A stretch of 64,000 nucleotides of DNA from Meloidogyne chitwoodi (taxonomy: Eukaryota > Nematoda > Chromadorea > Rhabditida > Meloidogynidae): assembly GCA_015183035.1 (NCBI GenBank), contig JACZZP010000004.1, forward strand, positions 1,550,001-1,614,000, written 5' to 3'. Positions within the stretch are counted from its first letter, which is position 1, and the number at the start of each line of letters is the position of its first letter. Below the pieces are notes generated by a model. It worked only from the letters and a program-made list of their open reading frames with translations. It was not told the origin of the DNA and did not search any database. Made by a program: the position numbers and the translations under genes. Positions 49,983-60,671 of the stretch are shown here, piece after piece.

Positions 49983-51525
49983 CAATAAATAATTTAAATA
50001 AATAAAAATAACTCATCAGATTTTGTTTCAACTCCATTAAACATATATTTTTACGGTAAATGTCCAGTTGGCTACCTTTTTTCTGCGCCAAAAAATCTAT
50101 ACTGATTTGATTGATATTGCCCCTAGAAAACTGATGTGTAAGAAAAGTTATTGAAGGTTGATGGAAACAAGTCAAACATGGATCTATTGGGAGTGTTCTA
50201 TTACTTCTTCATTTTTGGGTCTATGGCTGGTTGGTCGTGGCACAAACTTGGATCTATTTATTAAAATTTACTCTAATATATGGAAAGTATTTTGTCGAGT
50301 GATGTTTTGTTGATCAATGGAAATCTTACATTAGAGTAAATTTCAATGAATATATCCATTTTTGTGCCAAGTTTGCTGACTATGCCCCAAAAATGGGGAA
50401 GTAATAAAACATTCTTAATAGAAATTGAAACATAGACAGACATAAAATCAAGTCTAACACGCCTTTACACATAAAGTTTCTTGGGCAATATCATCAAGCC
50501 ATTTTATAGTATTTGTTCGTCGCAGAAAAAGATGTAGATAGCCAACTGGACATTTACCTATTTTTACTATTTATTTTTTTTAATTTTTTAAATTTGCATT
50601 ATTTTTTAATGCCATAAAAATAAAATAAATTAAAAAGACAATATATTAAATATATTTATTTTTGCATATTATACATATAATAATAAAAAATATTTGTTTA
50701 ATTTTCTTATATTTGGCTAATTTTTTTAAAGTTTTTTGAATGAGATAAATATTAATTTAAATTAGTCAAAAATAATCATTATTTGTTGATATAAACAATT
50801 CTAATTTATATTTTTACTCTTTTAATATAATAAATGCTCTTCTATATTATAATATTTCCCTTTAATTTAATTATTCTCTTTTTAGTATTTTATTAATTAA
50901 AATCTTAATAAAACAATTTTAAAGTTCTATGAAAATATTAAAGAGCATTTATTACAAATAATACCTTCTTTCTCTCTTAAATAATTGTAAGAAATGTATT
51001 TTTTGATCAGAGCTGATTTTAATCCCGTCTTTCTTTTTTTTTTTATTCTATAATCATACCCTTCTTAATAAACACACTTATTTGCTCATATCTTTATTTC
51101 AATTATTTAAATATTAAATTATTTTTATAAATAAATAAAAGTTACTTTTGCCATGAGGATTTTTTAAATATTTAATTAAATTTTCCATCCGATAAAAAAT
51201 ATATATTTTTATAATTTAAATATTATTATTTTTTATATTAATTATTAATAGAAAGAAAACTTTGTTGCCTAGCGCCCAAATATCAAAATTTTCAATATTT
51301 CTTTTTACAATTTTATATATTTAATTAAATAAATTAGAATAAGAAATTAATTTTGTAAAAAATTCAATTTATTAATATTAGATTAATTATTTTTGTTAAA
51401 TATTGTTCTACAAAATTATATAGTCAGAATTCAAAATTTCTTAAGTAAAGTCTCAAGGAATAAAAATATATTAATTTTTCTTTAAAAAAATAAAGTAAAA
51501 TATATTAATAAAATAGTATTAATTA
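49983..51525. other. Intergenic region with one TA-flanked foldback element
   Basis: Apart from the element at 50059-50554 there is only AT-rich sequence (50560-51525) and no supported gene. The minus-strand open frame at 49714-50175 overlaps the last receptor exon and the element and is a shadow. Confidence 0.5.
50059..50554. mobile_element. 496-bp foldback element with TA duplication
   Basis: The ends AATGTCCAGTTGGCTA and TAGCCAACTGGACATT are flanked by TA (50057-50058 and 50555-50556), as for Tc1/mariner-type MITEs. The interior matches that of the 43515-44065 element (ATTAGAGTAAATTTCAATGA, ATGGATCTATTGGGAGTGTT), although the ends and target duplication differ. Confidence 0.82.
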
Positions 51526-51991
51526 ATGGCAAATGAGCAATATTTTTCAATTGAAGAAATAAAATTACATAAATATCCAGATGATATTTGGTTAATTAAA
51601 GATGGGAGAGTAATTAATTAATTATTTTGACAAAAATAAAAATATTATTTTTTTAAAGGTTTATAATTTAACATCTTATTATAAATGTATGTCTAGTAAA
51701 TATTTTAATTATTTAAAAAAAATATTTTTTTAGCTCATCCAGGTTTGAAAATTAAATTTTGATTTATTTCAATTTTTTAAATAAAGGAGGCAATGCTATG
51801 CTTAAATATGCTGGGAAGGTAGGAGAATGAATTGTTTTTATTTTTTCAAAATAGAATAAAAATATATAAATTTAAAGGATGTAAGCTTTGCTATAAACAA
51901 AGTTGTAGCTCATGGATTTTCTCGAGAATTTATTCAAAAAAAATTATCTGAGCTTTGTATAGGGAAAGTAAAAAATGAAAGTAAAAATTGA
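51526..51991 (+). CDS. Cytochrome b5-like heme protein with a 9-nt micro-exon
   Basis: Soluble or membrane-associated electron carrier. Five tiny exons join in phase: 51526-51609, 51659-51686, 51734-51742, 51787-51818 and 51878-51991. The protein starts MANEQYFSIEEIKLHKYPDD, then reads DIWLIKDGRVYNLTSYYK and SHPGGNAMLKYAGKDVSFAI, with the heme-ligand HPGG motif. VVAHGFS supplies the second histidine, and the tail is KKLSELCIGKVKNESKN. About 88 aa, the size of a bare cytochrome b5 core. No C-terminal membrane anchor is seen, unlike the microsomal type. Both axial histidines are present. Confidence 0.85.
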
Positions 51992-52305
51992 ATAAATTGT
52001 AAATATTTTTATAATTTAAATTTTTGTCAATATTTTGAAATTTATTATGAAAATATTAAATTTAAAAAGTAAGAAAATAGAATGTCTTAGCTCTTTTTAT
52101 ATATAAAATAATTAAAGAGAGATAATCTATAAAAAGAGAGGTATATATTTGTGGTATATATTTATGCAAATATACATTAATAATAAAAAAATAAAAATAT
52201 TTAAAAGATTAACAATAAAAACAACTAAAATATATACATATTATTTTTTTAAAATTTATTTAATAAAAAATTAATTATTGATCATAAAAATTAATTTTTA
52301 AAAAG

Positions 52306-55300
52306 TTATAAGGCAATAATACCAGAAGAATCAATTCCTGAATCAAAAGCAGATAATAGCCTTTCTTCTTCTAATTTATTATTATTAATTGTTTGTTCAT
52401 TATTAATTGGCTAAAAATTAATATTAAATTAATTTATATTTAAAAAAATTAATAAAGTTATATTTATCTCAAATAATTAAATATTTATTTAATTTTAATT
52501 TTATTAGATTTTATTTGCAAAAATTCACGAATAATTTTCATAAATATTTTAAGAAGATGAAAATAATTATTTTATTTAAAAAAAAAGTTTAATTGAAAAT
52601 CAGACTCAAAAAATTAAAAAAAAAATATTTTAAAAAACTATAATTAATTAAAAAACCTGATAATTATTTAAATTTTCTTTTATTTCATTTTCATTATTTG
52701 TCAAAAGAAGTTGTTCTTTATTAATTATATTTTTATTATCTTTTATTTGTTTTTTATTTGTTGGTACAAAAACAGTTAATGAAGGTGTAGTAGAAGGAAT
52801 TGGAGTTAGACGAGCAAATTTCTAAAAATAAAATAATAAATATAAAATATTAGTGTAATAATAAGAATAATAAATATTCTAATTTAATTTTAATTACATG
52901 AATATCTGCTTCACTAGCTGGGACCTTTAATGCTGTATAAATTAAAGACAAATCACGTGAAAAAATAAAAGGTTTATTTTCTCCAATACAACCAAAAGGT
53001 TTTAAATTATAATCAAAGTCATCCCAAACAACAAAAATCTTAAATTATTTAAATTAAAATTAATTTAAATAAAATTAAATAACAGTTTTTTCTGGATTCA
53101 TTTGTTGATGAAGAGCACAAAATACACGATCAAAAATATCAATTGTAGTAGTAGAAGAAGAGGTTAAATTATTTATTGTTTTGGATTCTTCTTTATTTAG
53201 TGGTGTTAATAATTGTTCTGCTCTTTTATCCCAAAAGAAAACAGCCTTTAAAAAATAAATAATTAATTTAAAATATTTTTTATTTTTACTTTATCAGCTT
53301 TAGTTATTGCTTGATGAACCCAAAAAAGTAAATTTCTTTCTATAGCATTTTTATCCCAACGATCATAAAATATACGAATTCCATTTTTAACTAATAAACG
53401 AGCAAAACGTTCTAAATCACCACTTTTTGATGGTTGAGCATTTGCTAATAAAATTGAATAAACAGCTCCACCACAATTATTATTAATTGAAGTATTATCA
53501 ACACAAGTTTTAGAAGGCAATAAAACATCTTTAGAAGGTTTTTTTCTTTAAAATAATTAATTTTAGATTTTTAAAAGAAATTTAATTTTCTAATTTTTAA
53601 ATAAAATTATTTAAATTTACCTAATAATAATAAATTTTTGTTTTTTTGTTGTAAAACAATTAAATTTATTTTTAATAAAAAGTAAAAGTGCAAAAGTTAA
53701 AATAATAAATGTTAAAGAAATAAATAAATAAATTAAAATAATTAATAATAATCCTTCTTCTTCTTCTTTTTTAATTATTTGAGTATTATTATTATTTAAT
53801 AAATTAATATTATTAATTAAATTATTAGTAGAAGAATTAAAAGAAATTGAAGAAATATTTGGCATTGTAAACCAATCAGAGATTACCTAATATTTAAAAT
53901 ATTAATTTATTTAAAGCCTTATTTTATATTATTATAAAAAAATGGGAAAAGGTGAATTTTGTTAGGTCAAAAAACTTGAATATATAAATTAAAAATCTCA
54001 AAATTTTCTCAAAAATATTAGAAATTAATATAATAAATTAAATTGGTAAATGTTTAGTTGACTCCCTACCTTTCCGCAAAGAGAATTCGCTCTTTTCTTT
54101 ACTTCTCTTGCATTTTTGGCGTTAGGAGAAGTGCACGCTTATTTTTCCTTACTATGCCTTTTGACACTTGGAAAGTAAGGGATAAAATAATTAAAATTAA
54201 TTAATAATAAAGTTAAAATATATTTATTTTAAAGACCAGATATTAATAATCAAAGAACATAAATTTGGAACAACATTCTCAAATATATTTCAAGATCAAG
54301 TGGATAACAACCTTTTTTGGTATTATAATGAAGGGATAAAAACCAGTAAAATGTATTTTGGTAGTTCAGCTTCTGTAAAATGTCTCATTTGACGAACCAT
54401 TCTTAATCTTAATCTCAAATATATTTTCACTTTATTATTAATTAATTTTAATTGTTTTATTCCTTTCTTTCCAAGTGTCAAAAGGCTTATTATAGTGTAG
54501 AGGAAAAATAAGCATGCACTTTCCTAACTCCAAAAATGCAAGAGAAGTAAAGAAAAGAACGAATTCTCTTTGCGGAAAGGTAGGGAGTCAACTGGACATT
54601 TAACAATTAAATTTAAATTTAATAATTTTACTTTTTAAATATTTTATATTATTTATTTATTTAAATATAATAAACTTGCCTGTACACAATTACATTTATT
54701 ATTTAATTCACAAATACATTTTTCATCATTTTCTTTTTTTTCAATTGGAATTAAAATAATTTTATATTTTAATATTGGATCATTATTTAAAAGATTTCTA
54801 AATTCAACAAAACCAATAAAAACTAATTTATCTTCACGTACTAAAGAAGACTAAAAAATTAATAAAATATTATTTTTTAAATTTAAAATTACTAAATTAA
54901 TTATTTTCTCTTGTAAAAGAGAATTTAATAGCCATAATTGTATTTTATAATTATTAATACAAAATGAAGGTGGAGCTCCATAAAAAGAAATATTAATAGC
55001 TGAATGGAGAGGATAAAATATTATTGAACGAAATGCTCCTGTCCTTTTTTTAAAAAAAATATTATTATTATTTTTTTAAATTATTAAAACAGTTTTAGAA
55101 ATAAAATTAAAAACTTTTTAAAAAATATTATATTATTTTATTAATTAAATAATAACCATCTACTAGCTAGTTTTTGTCGTTTTTGCCACAAAACTAAATT
55201 TTGATTATTTTCAGTTAAATGACAAATATCAGAATCAAATTCTTCAGCTAAAAATTTTACAAATAATTAAAAAATTAGTAGAACAGAAATAAATAAAAAA

Positions 55301-56173
55301 ATAAACATATAATTTTTTTAAAATATTCCAAAAATTTATAAAAAAATATAAACAAACGTAATTCATCAAAATTAATTTGTTTATCAGATGTAGTAATTAT
55401 TTGTTTAATATTAAATTCATTATTTAATTCTTTTTTTAATTTAGGCAAAGAAATTATCTTTAAATTAATAAAAAATATTTTATTTTAATAAATATATTTT
55501 TACCTTAATTTTATAAGAATATTCAAATTTAAAAAATTCATCTAATTGTATAATTAATTCTAACTATAAATAAAATTAAAAAATAATTTTATAAAAAATT
55601 ATACTCTTTTTTGTAAATTATTAATAGAAGAAGAATTTTTAAAATAAAAAGAAGAAGAAGAAGATATAGCTGTTATACTAAAAATATTTTCTTTATTTAA
55701 TGAAGATTTATTAAAATTATTATTAATTTCTTCAATATAAAGAAATATTTTGTATAAATTAAAAAATTCATTAAAAACAAATTCTGATCTTAAAATAGCT
55801 GAAATAAATAATTGACCATTTAAACGATTTATCTGAAAATAAAAATAATTATTTAAATAAAATTAAATTATTATTTTACCTTAATTGAATAATAAAATTC
55901 TAAAGGAATTGAATTAATTTTTAGTAATTTATTTTCTTTTTCTTCTTCTTTTAATTTTGTTATATTTAAATATTCTTCTTCTTCTTCTTTTTTATTAATT
56001 TTACATTCCCATTTAATTAAAGGATCTTTACATTCAATTAAAATTTTAGAATTTAATTCTTTATCATCATTTATTAATGTTAAATTATTAAATGAATTAA
56101 TTAAATTAAAAGATAAAATAATATTTAAAATAAAAAATAATATAAAAATAAATTTAATAAAAAATATAATCAT
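52306..56173 (-). CDS. SEFIR-domain single-pass receptor, IL-17-receptor-like
   Basis: Candidate cytokine receptor of the IL-17R type (C. elegans has ILCR-1 and ILCR-2). The start at 56173 gives MIIFFIKFIFILFFILNIIL, a signal peptide. An Asn/Lys/Glu-rich, divergent extracellular region follows in several short exons (to about 54,680). The exon 53617-53865 carries a transmembrane helix (GLLLIILIYLFISLTFIILT). The exon 53263-53520 has AVYSILLANAQPS, DLERFARLLVKNGIRIFYDR, WDKNAIERNLLFWVHQAITK and ADKV, a typical SEFIR core. Later exons continue with AVFFWDKRAEQLL, TVIFVVWDDFDYNLKPFG and a Ser/Asn/Glu-rich tail ending SGIIAL at 52306-52308. The intron after the extracellular part holds the element 54049-54600. 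Ectodomain exon borders are only partly resolved. Confidence 0.75.
54049..54600. mobile_element. 552-bp foldback element with TA duplication in the SEFIR gene
   Basis: The arms AATGTTTAGTTGACTCCC and GGGAGTCAACTGGACATT extend inward about 100 bp (..CTTTCCGCAAAGAGAATTCG..). TA flanks it at 54047-54048 and 54601-54602. The outer bases match the 50059-50554 family, while the arms differ. It lies in the intron between the ectodomain and the transmembrane exon. Confidence 0.82.
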
Positions 56174-57939
56174 TTTTAAACATTTTCTAAAAATTAAAAA
56201 ATAATTTAAAAGAAATAATAAATATTTGTTTAATTTCTTTCAGTATTATACAATTAATTTAATTATATTTGTTAATGTTAAAAACAGTAAACAAAACAAA
56301 AAAAAGAGATTATTCTAACAATTAATTTCTTTTAAATAAATCATTTTAGGTTAAATAAATTTATTTAATTTTACATGAAAAATATTTTTTAAATATGTAA
56401 ATGGAATTTTATTTAAAAAAAGAAAAGAAATGGTAACGTGTATATTTGCAAATGCTTATTTATGCCCTTAAATTGGAAAATGAACTTTAGTTTTTAGTAA
56501 AAATAAAAATATGTCGGTAAAATTAAAAAAAAATTATTAAAATGTAACAAATAATTACTAAATATATATTTATTTATTTTTTATAAATAACAAATAATCT
56601 TTTAATTCGTTTTTTTAAAAATAAGTAAATATAAAAGCCAAGCCTATTTTTAAATAATAATTTTTTATTTAAAAAAAATTGGGCAAAGAAGAAAAGTAAT
56701 TAATAAAGAAAGAGAAATTAAGAAAAAATCAAAATTGAGACTAACACGAGTTTAAATTTAAAAAAAAAAAGAAATAAATTTGTTTAAAATAAATGAAAAA
56801 AAAATAATAAAAAGGGTTTTTAGCGTTGTCTTCGGTATATTTATTTATTTATTTATATTGCAATTTTATTGGCCAAATGAAAAACTAAAAATTTTTGAGT
56901 TTAAAAGTTTTATGTGGTTTATAAATAAATAAAAAGAGAGAAAAATAATTTAATTTAAATTATTTAAACTTTTTTAGATGGTAAAATAATGATGAACACT
57001 CATTTACAGATAAATAATTAATTAGAAATTATTATTTTTAAATTTTAAAATAAAAATAATTAAATATTTATTAACTTTAATAATTTATTTTATTATTTTT
57101 TAACATTAAAAATTAAATAAAAAATATTTTTAGCCTTGAAAAACTAATTTATTTAATTAATGGTAGTGGAAGGAACGAACAAATAAATGAGTAAATTAAA
57201 AGTGAAAAAAAGTCTTTTGAGATTATTTAAATGCCGCTATTTTTTAATTATTTACTACTATTAAATTAAAAGTCTTGATAATTAAAAAGAGAGAGAATAA
57301 ACTAGTTGAAAAATTCAAAAATATTTGTTAAAATGTTAAAGACTCTAAGAAAATAAAATTAAAAAAAACAAAGAAATGTACAAATGTGTTCTCTTTTGTG
57401 TAAATCGATTGGCCTAGTCAATTGATTCACAACCATAGATAGGCCATAAAATAAAAAGAAATAACAAAAAAATAAGAAAAACAAATTTTTTGCCATCTCA
57501 TATGGAATATTAAAATTTCAAGTGTTTAAGACAATTATTTAACTGAAAATTAAGGAGTTATTGTAGAGAAATAATTAAACTTTAAGGTTATTTGAGAATA
57601 AAAAATTATAAATTTATACATATAATTTAGAGTTTTAATTACAAATATAATATATTGAATATATTCTCTTATCAAATATTTTAATTAAAAATATAAATAA
57701 ATAATTATAAAATAGTTAGACTAGAAGACAGGAAAGAAATATTTGATCTATTAGATAGGCCAATCAAGACTAAAACAAAAAATGATCATATAGACTATGT
57801 ATTAAGTTAAAAACTGGTTTTAGAGGGTTAAAATTATAAATTTTTTTTAAGAGAAATTAATAAAATTGTTTAAAATATTTTTTTAGATAATATTAAGTAT
57901 TATAAGTTTAAAGATTTTAATATTACATTAAATATATAT
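56174..57939. other. AT-rich intergenic region upstream of the SEFIR gene
   Basis: No gene or repeat was recognised. Probable promoter of the SEFIR gene at its left end. Confidence 0.5.
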
Positions 57940-57947
57940 ACTTTAAT

Positions 57948-58190
57948 GGGATCAACCCTGAATATCGAAACCTTGAATATCTTTAGCCAATTGGTTTCCA
58001 ATTCGGTCAAGTGATAAAACACTCCAATTAGAGCAAAGCTTGAGCGAAAACCAACCGGTCAGGGGCTCTAAAACGGGGAAGTAATAGAACTAGTTTGTGC
58101 GGGACTATCTAGATGTAGAAATTTGACTAAATTGGCAATTTGACCAACTGGCTAAAGATATTCAGGGTTTAAATATTCATGAGTGGACCC
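57948..58190. mobile_element. 243-bp foldback element, 8-bp TSD
   Basis: Direct ACTTTAAT copies flank it at 57940-57947 and 58191-58198. The ends start GGGATC and finish GGACCC. The inner arms GAATATCTTTAGCCAATTGG and CCAACTGGCTAAAGATATTC are inverted repeats. The middle contains GTGATAAAACACTCC, the module shared with other elements. Confidence 0.82.
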
Positions 58191-58198
58191 ACTTTAAT

Positions 58199-59254
58199 TT
58201 AGAAAATTTTATAATTAAAGTCCTTGTATTTTAGTGTTCACCTTGTCATAGCACCAAAATACTCGAATCCTAGACGTAAATATATACTTACATACATATA
58301 CCCATTATGGGAGAACTTTTCTTTATTTGTTTTGACAAAATTCCGCTAGAAATTTGTATTTTTAATTAAAGTAAAATATTCATGTAAAGTACTATAATAA
58401 TATTTATAAGTATATAAATAAACAGCGGTATATTGGCCTGTTTTTTTTTTTGTTTATTATTTGTTAGCTTTATTTATACAGAACTTTCCGGAAATAATAT
58501 ATTAATTTTTTCCGGAATTCATATAAAACTTTTCCCCATTACAAAATTAAAAAGTTTCTAATTATTTGTAATACATATTTTTTGAGTTGATATTATAATA
58601 ATTTTTTTTGAATTCTTTCTCTTCTTTGCCTTTTAAATTAAAGAAATTATACAATATGATCAAATAGTAAATATCAGAAAAAGATATTATATTACCCAAT
58701 TCTGATTTTATCAACATTATTAAAAAAAGTAGTTGCGCTAAAAGTAAAGCAGTTAACTTTAATCTTTCAGATTTATTTTTTTTAAAGTTTTTTTTATTTA
58801 TTGATCACCTTTGATTGAATAACAAGTTAAAGAAGAATATATGCTTGTGACCATTTTTTATTTTTAAAGGCCACACAAATATATTAAATTATTAAAAAAA
58901 GGAAAATAACCTGATATTACCAATAAATTAATCAAAAAATAATTTATAAAACAGATTTACTTAATTAAAATTATTATTATAAAAGTGCTGGAAAATAATC
59001 AAAAATATTTCATTAATAAAATAGCCTTTTTTAACCTATTCAAATATTTATTAAAGCTTTAAATGATAAATAATCTTTCCCACAAAAGCTGATATAAAAT
59101 TAAATGAATGACCCTTAGAATTTTAATTTTTTCTCCAGAAGGGAAATTTTTTAGAGCATAAAAGACCTCGTGGCCGTTTGAGTGCCAAACTTTTGCAAGA
59201 CTATTTTAAATAATTTTAAACTTTCTCCTTAAGGAATTAAAATTTTTAGTAAAA
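58199..59254. other. AT-rich intergenic region
   Basis: No gene or repeat was recognised. Probable promoter of the Gly-rich gene at its right end. Confidence 0.5.
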
Positions 59255-60139
59255 ATGCAAATATATAGCTGTAAACACATTTTTATATTAATTTTATTGT
59301 ATTTACTGGTCAATGAATCTATTGCACTTTTATTTGGAGAAAAAAAGTAAGAAATTATTTTTAACTGTTTTAAATAAACAAATTAAAGTGTTGCTTTGAG
59401 AGGACGTAGACAATGTGGAAGTTGTGGTGGTGGCGGAGGAGGAGGTTGCGGTGGTGGAGGAGGAGGTTGCAGCAGTGGCGGTGGAGGAGGTTGCAGTGGT
59501 GGAGGAGGAGGTTGCAGTAGTGGTGGAGGAGGATATGGAGGCGGCGGAGGAGGTGGTGGTGAAACTAAAGTAATTACTCTAAGTTGTGGTGGAAGTAGCG
59601 GAGGAGGTTACGGTGGTGGCGGAGGAGGTTACGGTGGTGGCGGAGGAGGTTGCGGTGGTGGCGGAGGAGGTTGTAGCAGTGGCGGAGGAGGTTGCGGTGG
59701 TGGAGGAGGAGGTTGCAGCAGTGGCGGAGGAGGAGGTTGCAGCAGTGGTGGAGGAGGAGGTTGCGGTGGCGGAGGAGGAGGTTGCAGCAGTGGCGGTGGA
59801 GGAGGTTGTGGTGGTGGCGGAGGAGGTTGCAGTAGTGGTGGAGGAGGAGGTTGCAGCAGTGGTGGAGGGGGAGGTTGCGGTGGTGGAGGAGGAGGTTGCA
59901 GCAGTGGCGGTGGAGGAGGTTGTGGTGGTGGCGGAGGAGGTTGCAGTAGTGGTGGAGGAGGAGGTTGCAGTAGTGGTGGAGGAGGAGGTTGCAGCAGTGG
60001 AGGTGGAGGAGGTTGCGGTGGAGGAGGTTGCGGTGGTGGAGGAGGAGGTTGTGGTGGTGGCGGAGGAGGAGGTTGTGGTGGATGTGGTCGTCGCAAGCGA
60101 TTCGCTCTTCTTCAACGAACAATATCAATGCTGTCTTAA
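59255..60139 (+). CDS. Secreted Gly/Cys-rich repeat protein
   Basis: Two exons, 59255-59346 and 59389-60139. The signal peptide (MQIYSCKHIFILILLYLLVN) is followed by VALRGRRQCGSC and then about 210 residues almost entirely of GGGGGC(SS/GG) units. A basic RRKR motif near the end could be a processing site before FALLQRTISMLS. The repeat is a DNA-level tandem array of GGTGGAGGAGGAGGTTGCAG-like units, so all other frames stay open too. Similar Gly-rich secreted proteins occur in nematode cuticle or glands. The role here (structural or antimicrobial) is unknown. Confidence 0.78.
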
Positions 60140-60671
60140 TAATATTAAAATTTTATCATATTATTTTATGTACATATTTTTTGTTTTTATAAGTTAGATA
60201 TTCTTAAGTTTATTAGTTTAGTTTATTAGTTTAATATTAATGTAGATTAGTTGTTTTTGTATAAATTTCTCAATTAGTTTTATTTCAAAACTATTTAAGG
60301 CTTAAATATTTGTTCTTGGGCTAAATATTCTTCCATAATTCACAGAATAAAACGGAAGGAATGAATCGTCAGTTTTCCTGATGAGCCTATTTATCTTATC
60401 TCACTGTATTTTGTCTAACATTTGCTTTTCACTCGTATACGAAAGCCTTTCGAATAATAAATATATTACCAAAATGTCGATCCACAACTTTATTATAAGA
60501 TATATTTTTAAAACTTTTTATGATGAAAGAATGAATGGCGTTAGCATAAATAACATCAGAGAGAAAAAACACCGGATAATTTTAATTCAACTTACATACA
60601 AATGTATTCAGAAATTTAAATTAGAAAAATATAAAAATAAATATAAACAATATTAACAATAAATATTAATT
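60140..60671. other. Region between convergent genes, no gene seen
   Basis: It lies between the 3' ends of the Gly-rich gene and VAC14. The open frame 60381-60656 has no recognisable features. The region probably contains both 3' UTRs. Confidence 0.5.

Noticed and set aside
49714..50175. Minus-strand 153-codon frame
   Set aside because: It is the antisense of the last receptor exon joined to element sequence.
59574..60128. Long minus-strand and alternative plus-strand open frames over the Gly-rich gene
   Set aside because: They are pure repeat translations (Thr/Ser, Pro, His/Leu/Asn, Val/Glu) caused by the GGT/GGA/TGC repeat. Only the plus frame from 59389 connects to a signal-peptide exon.
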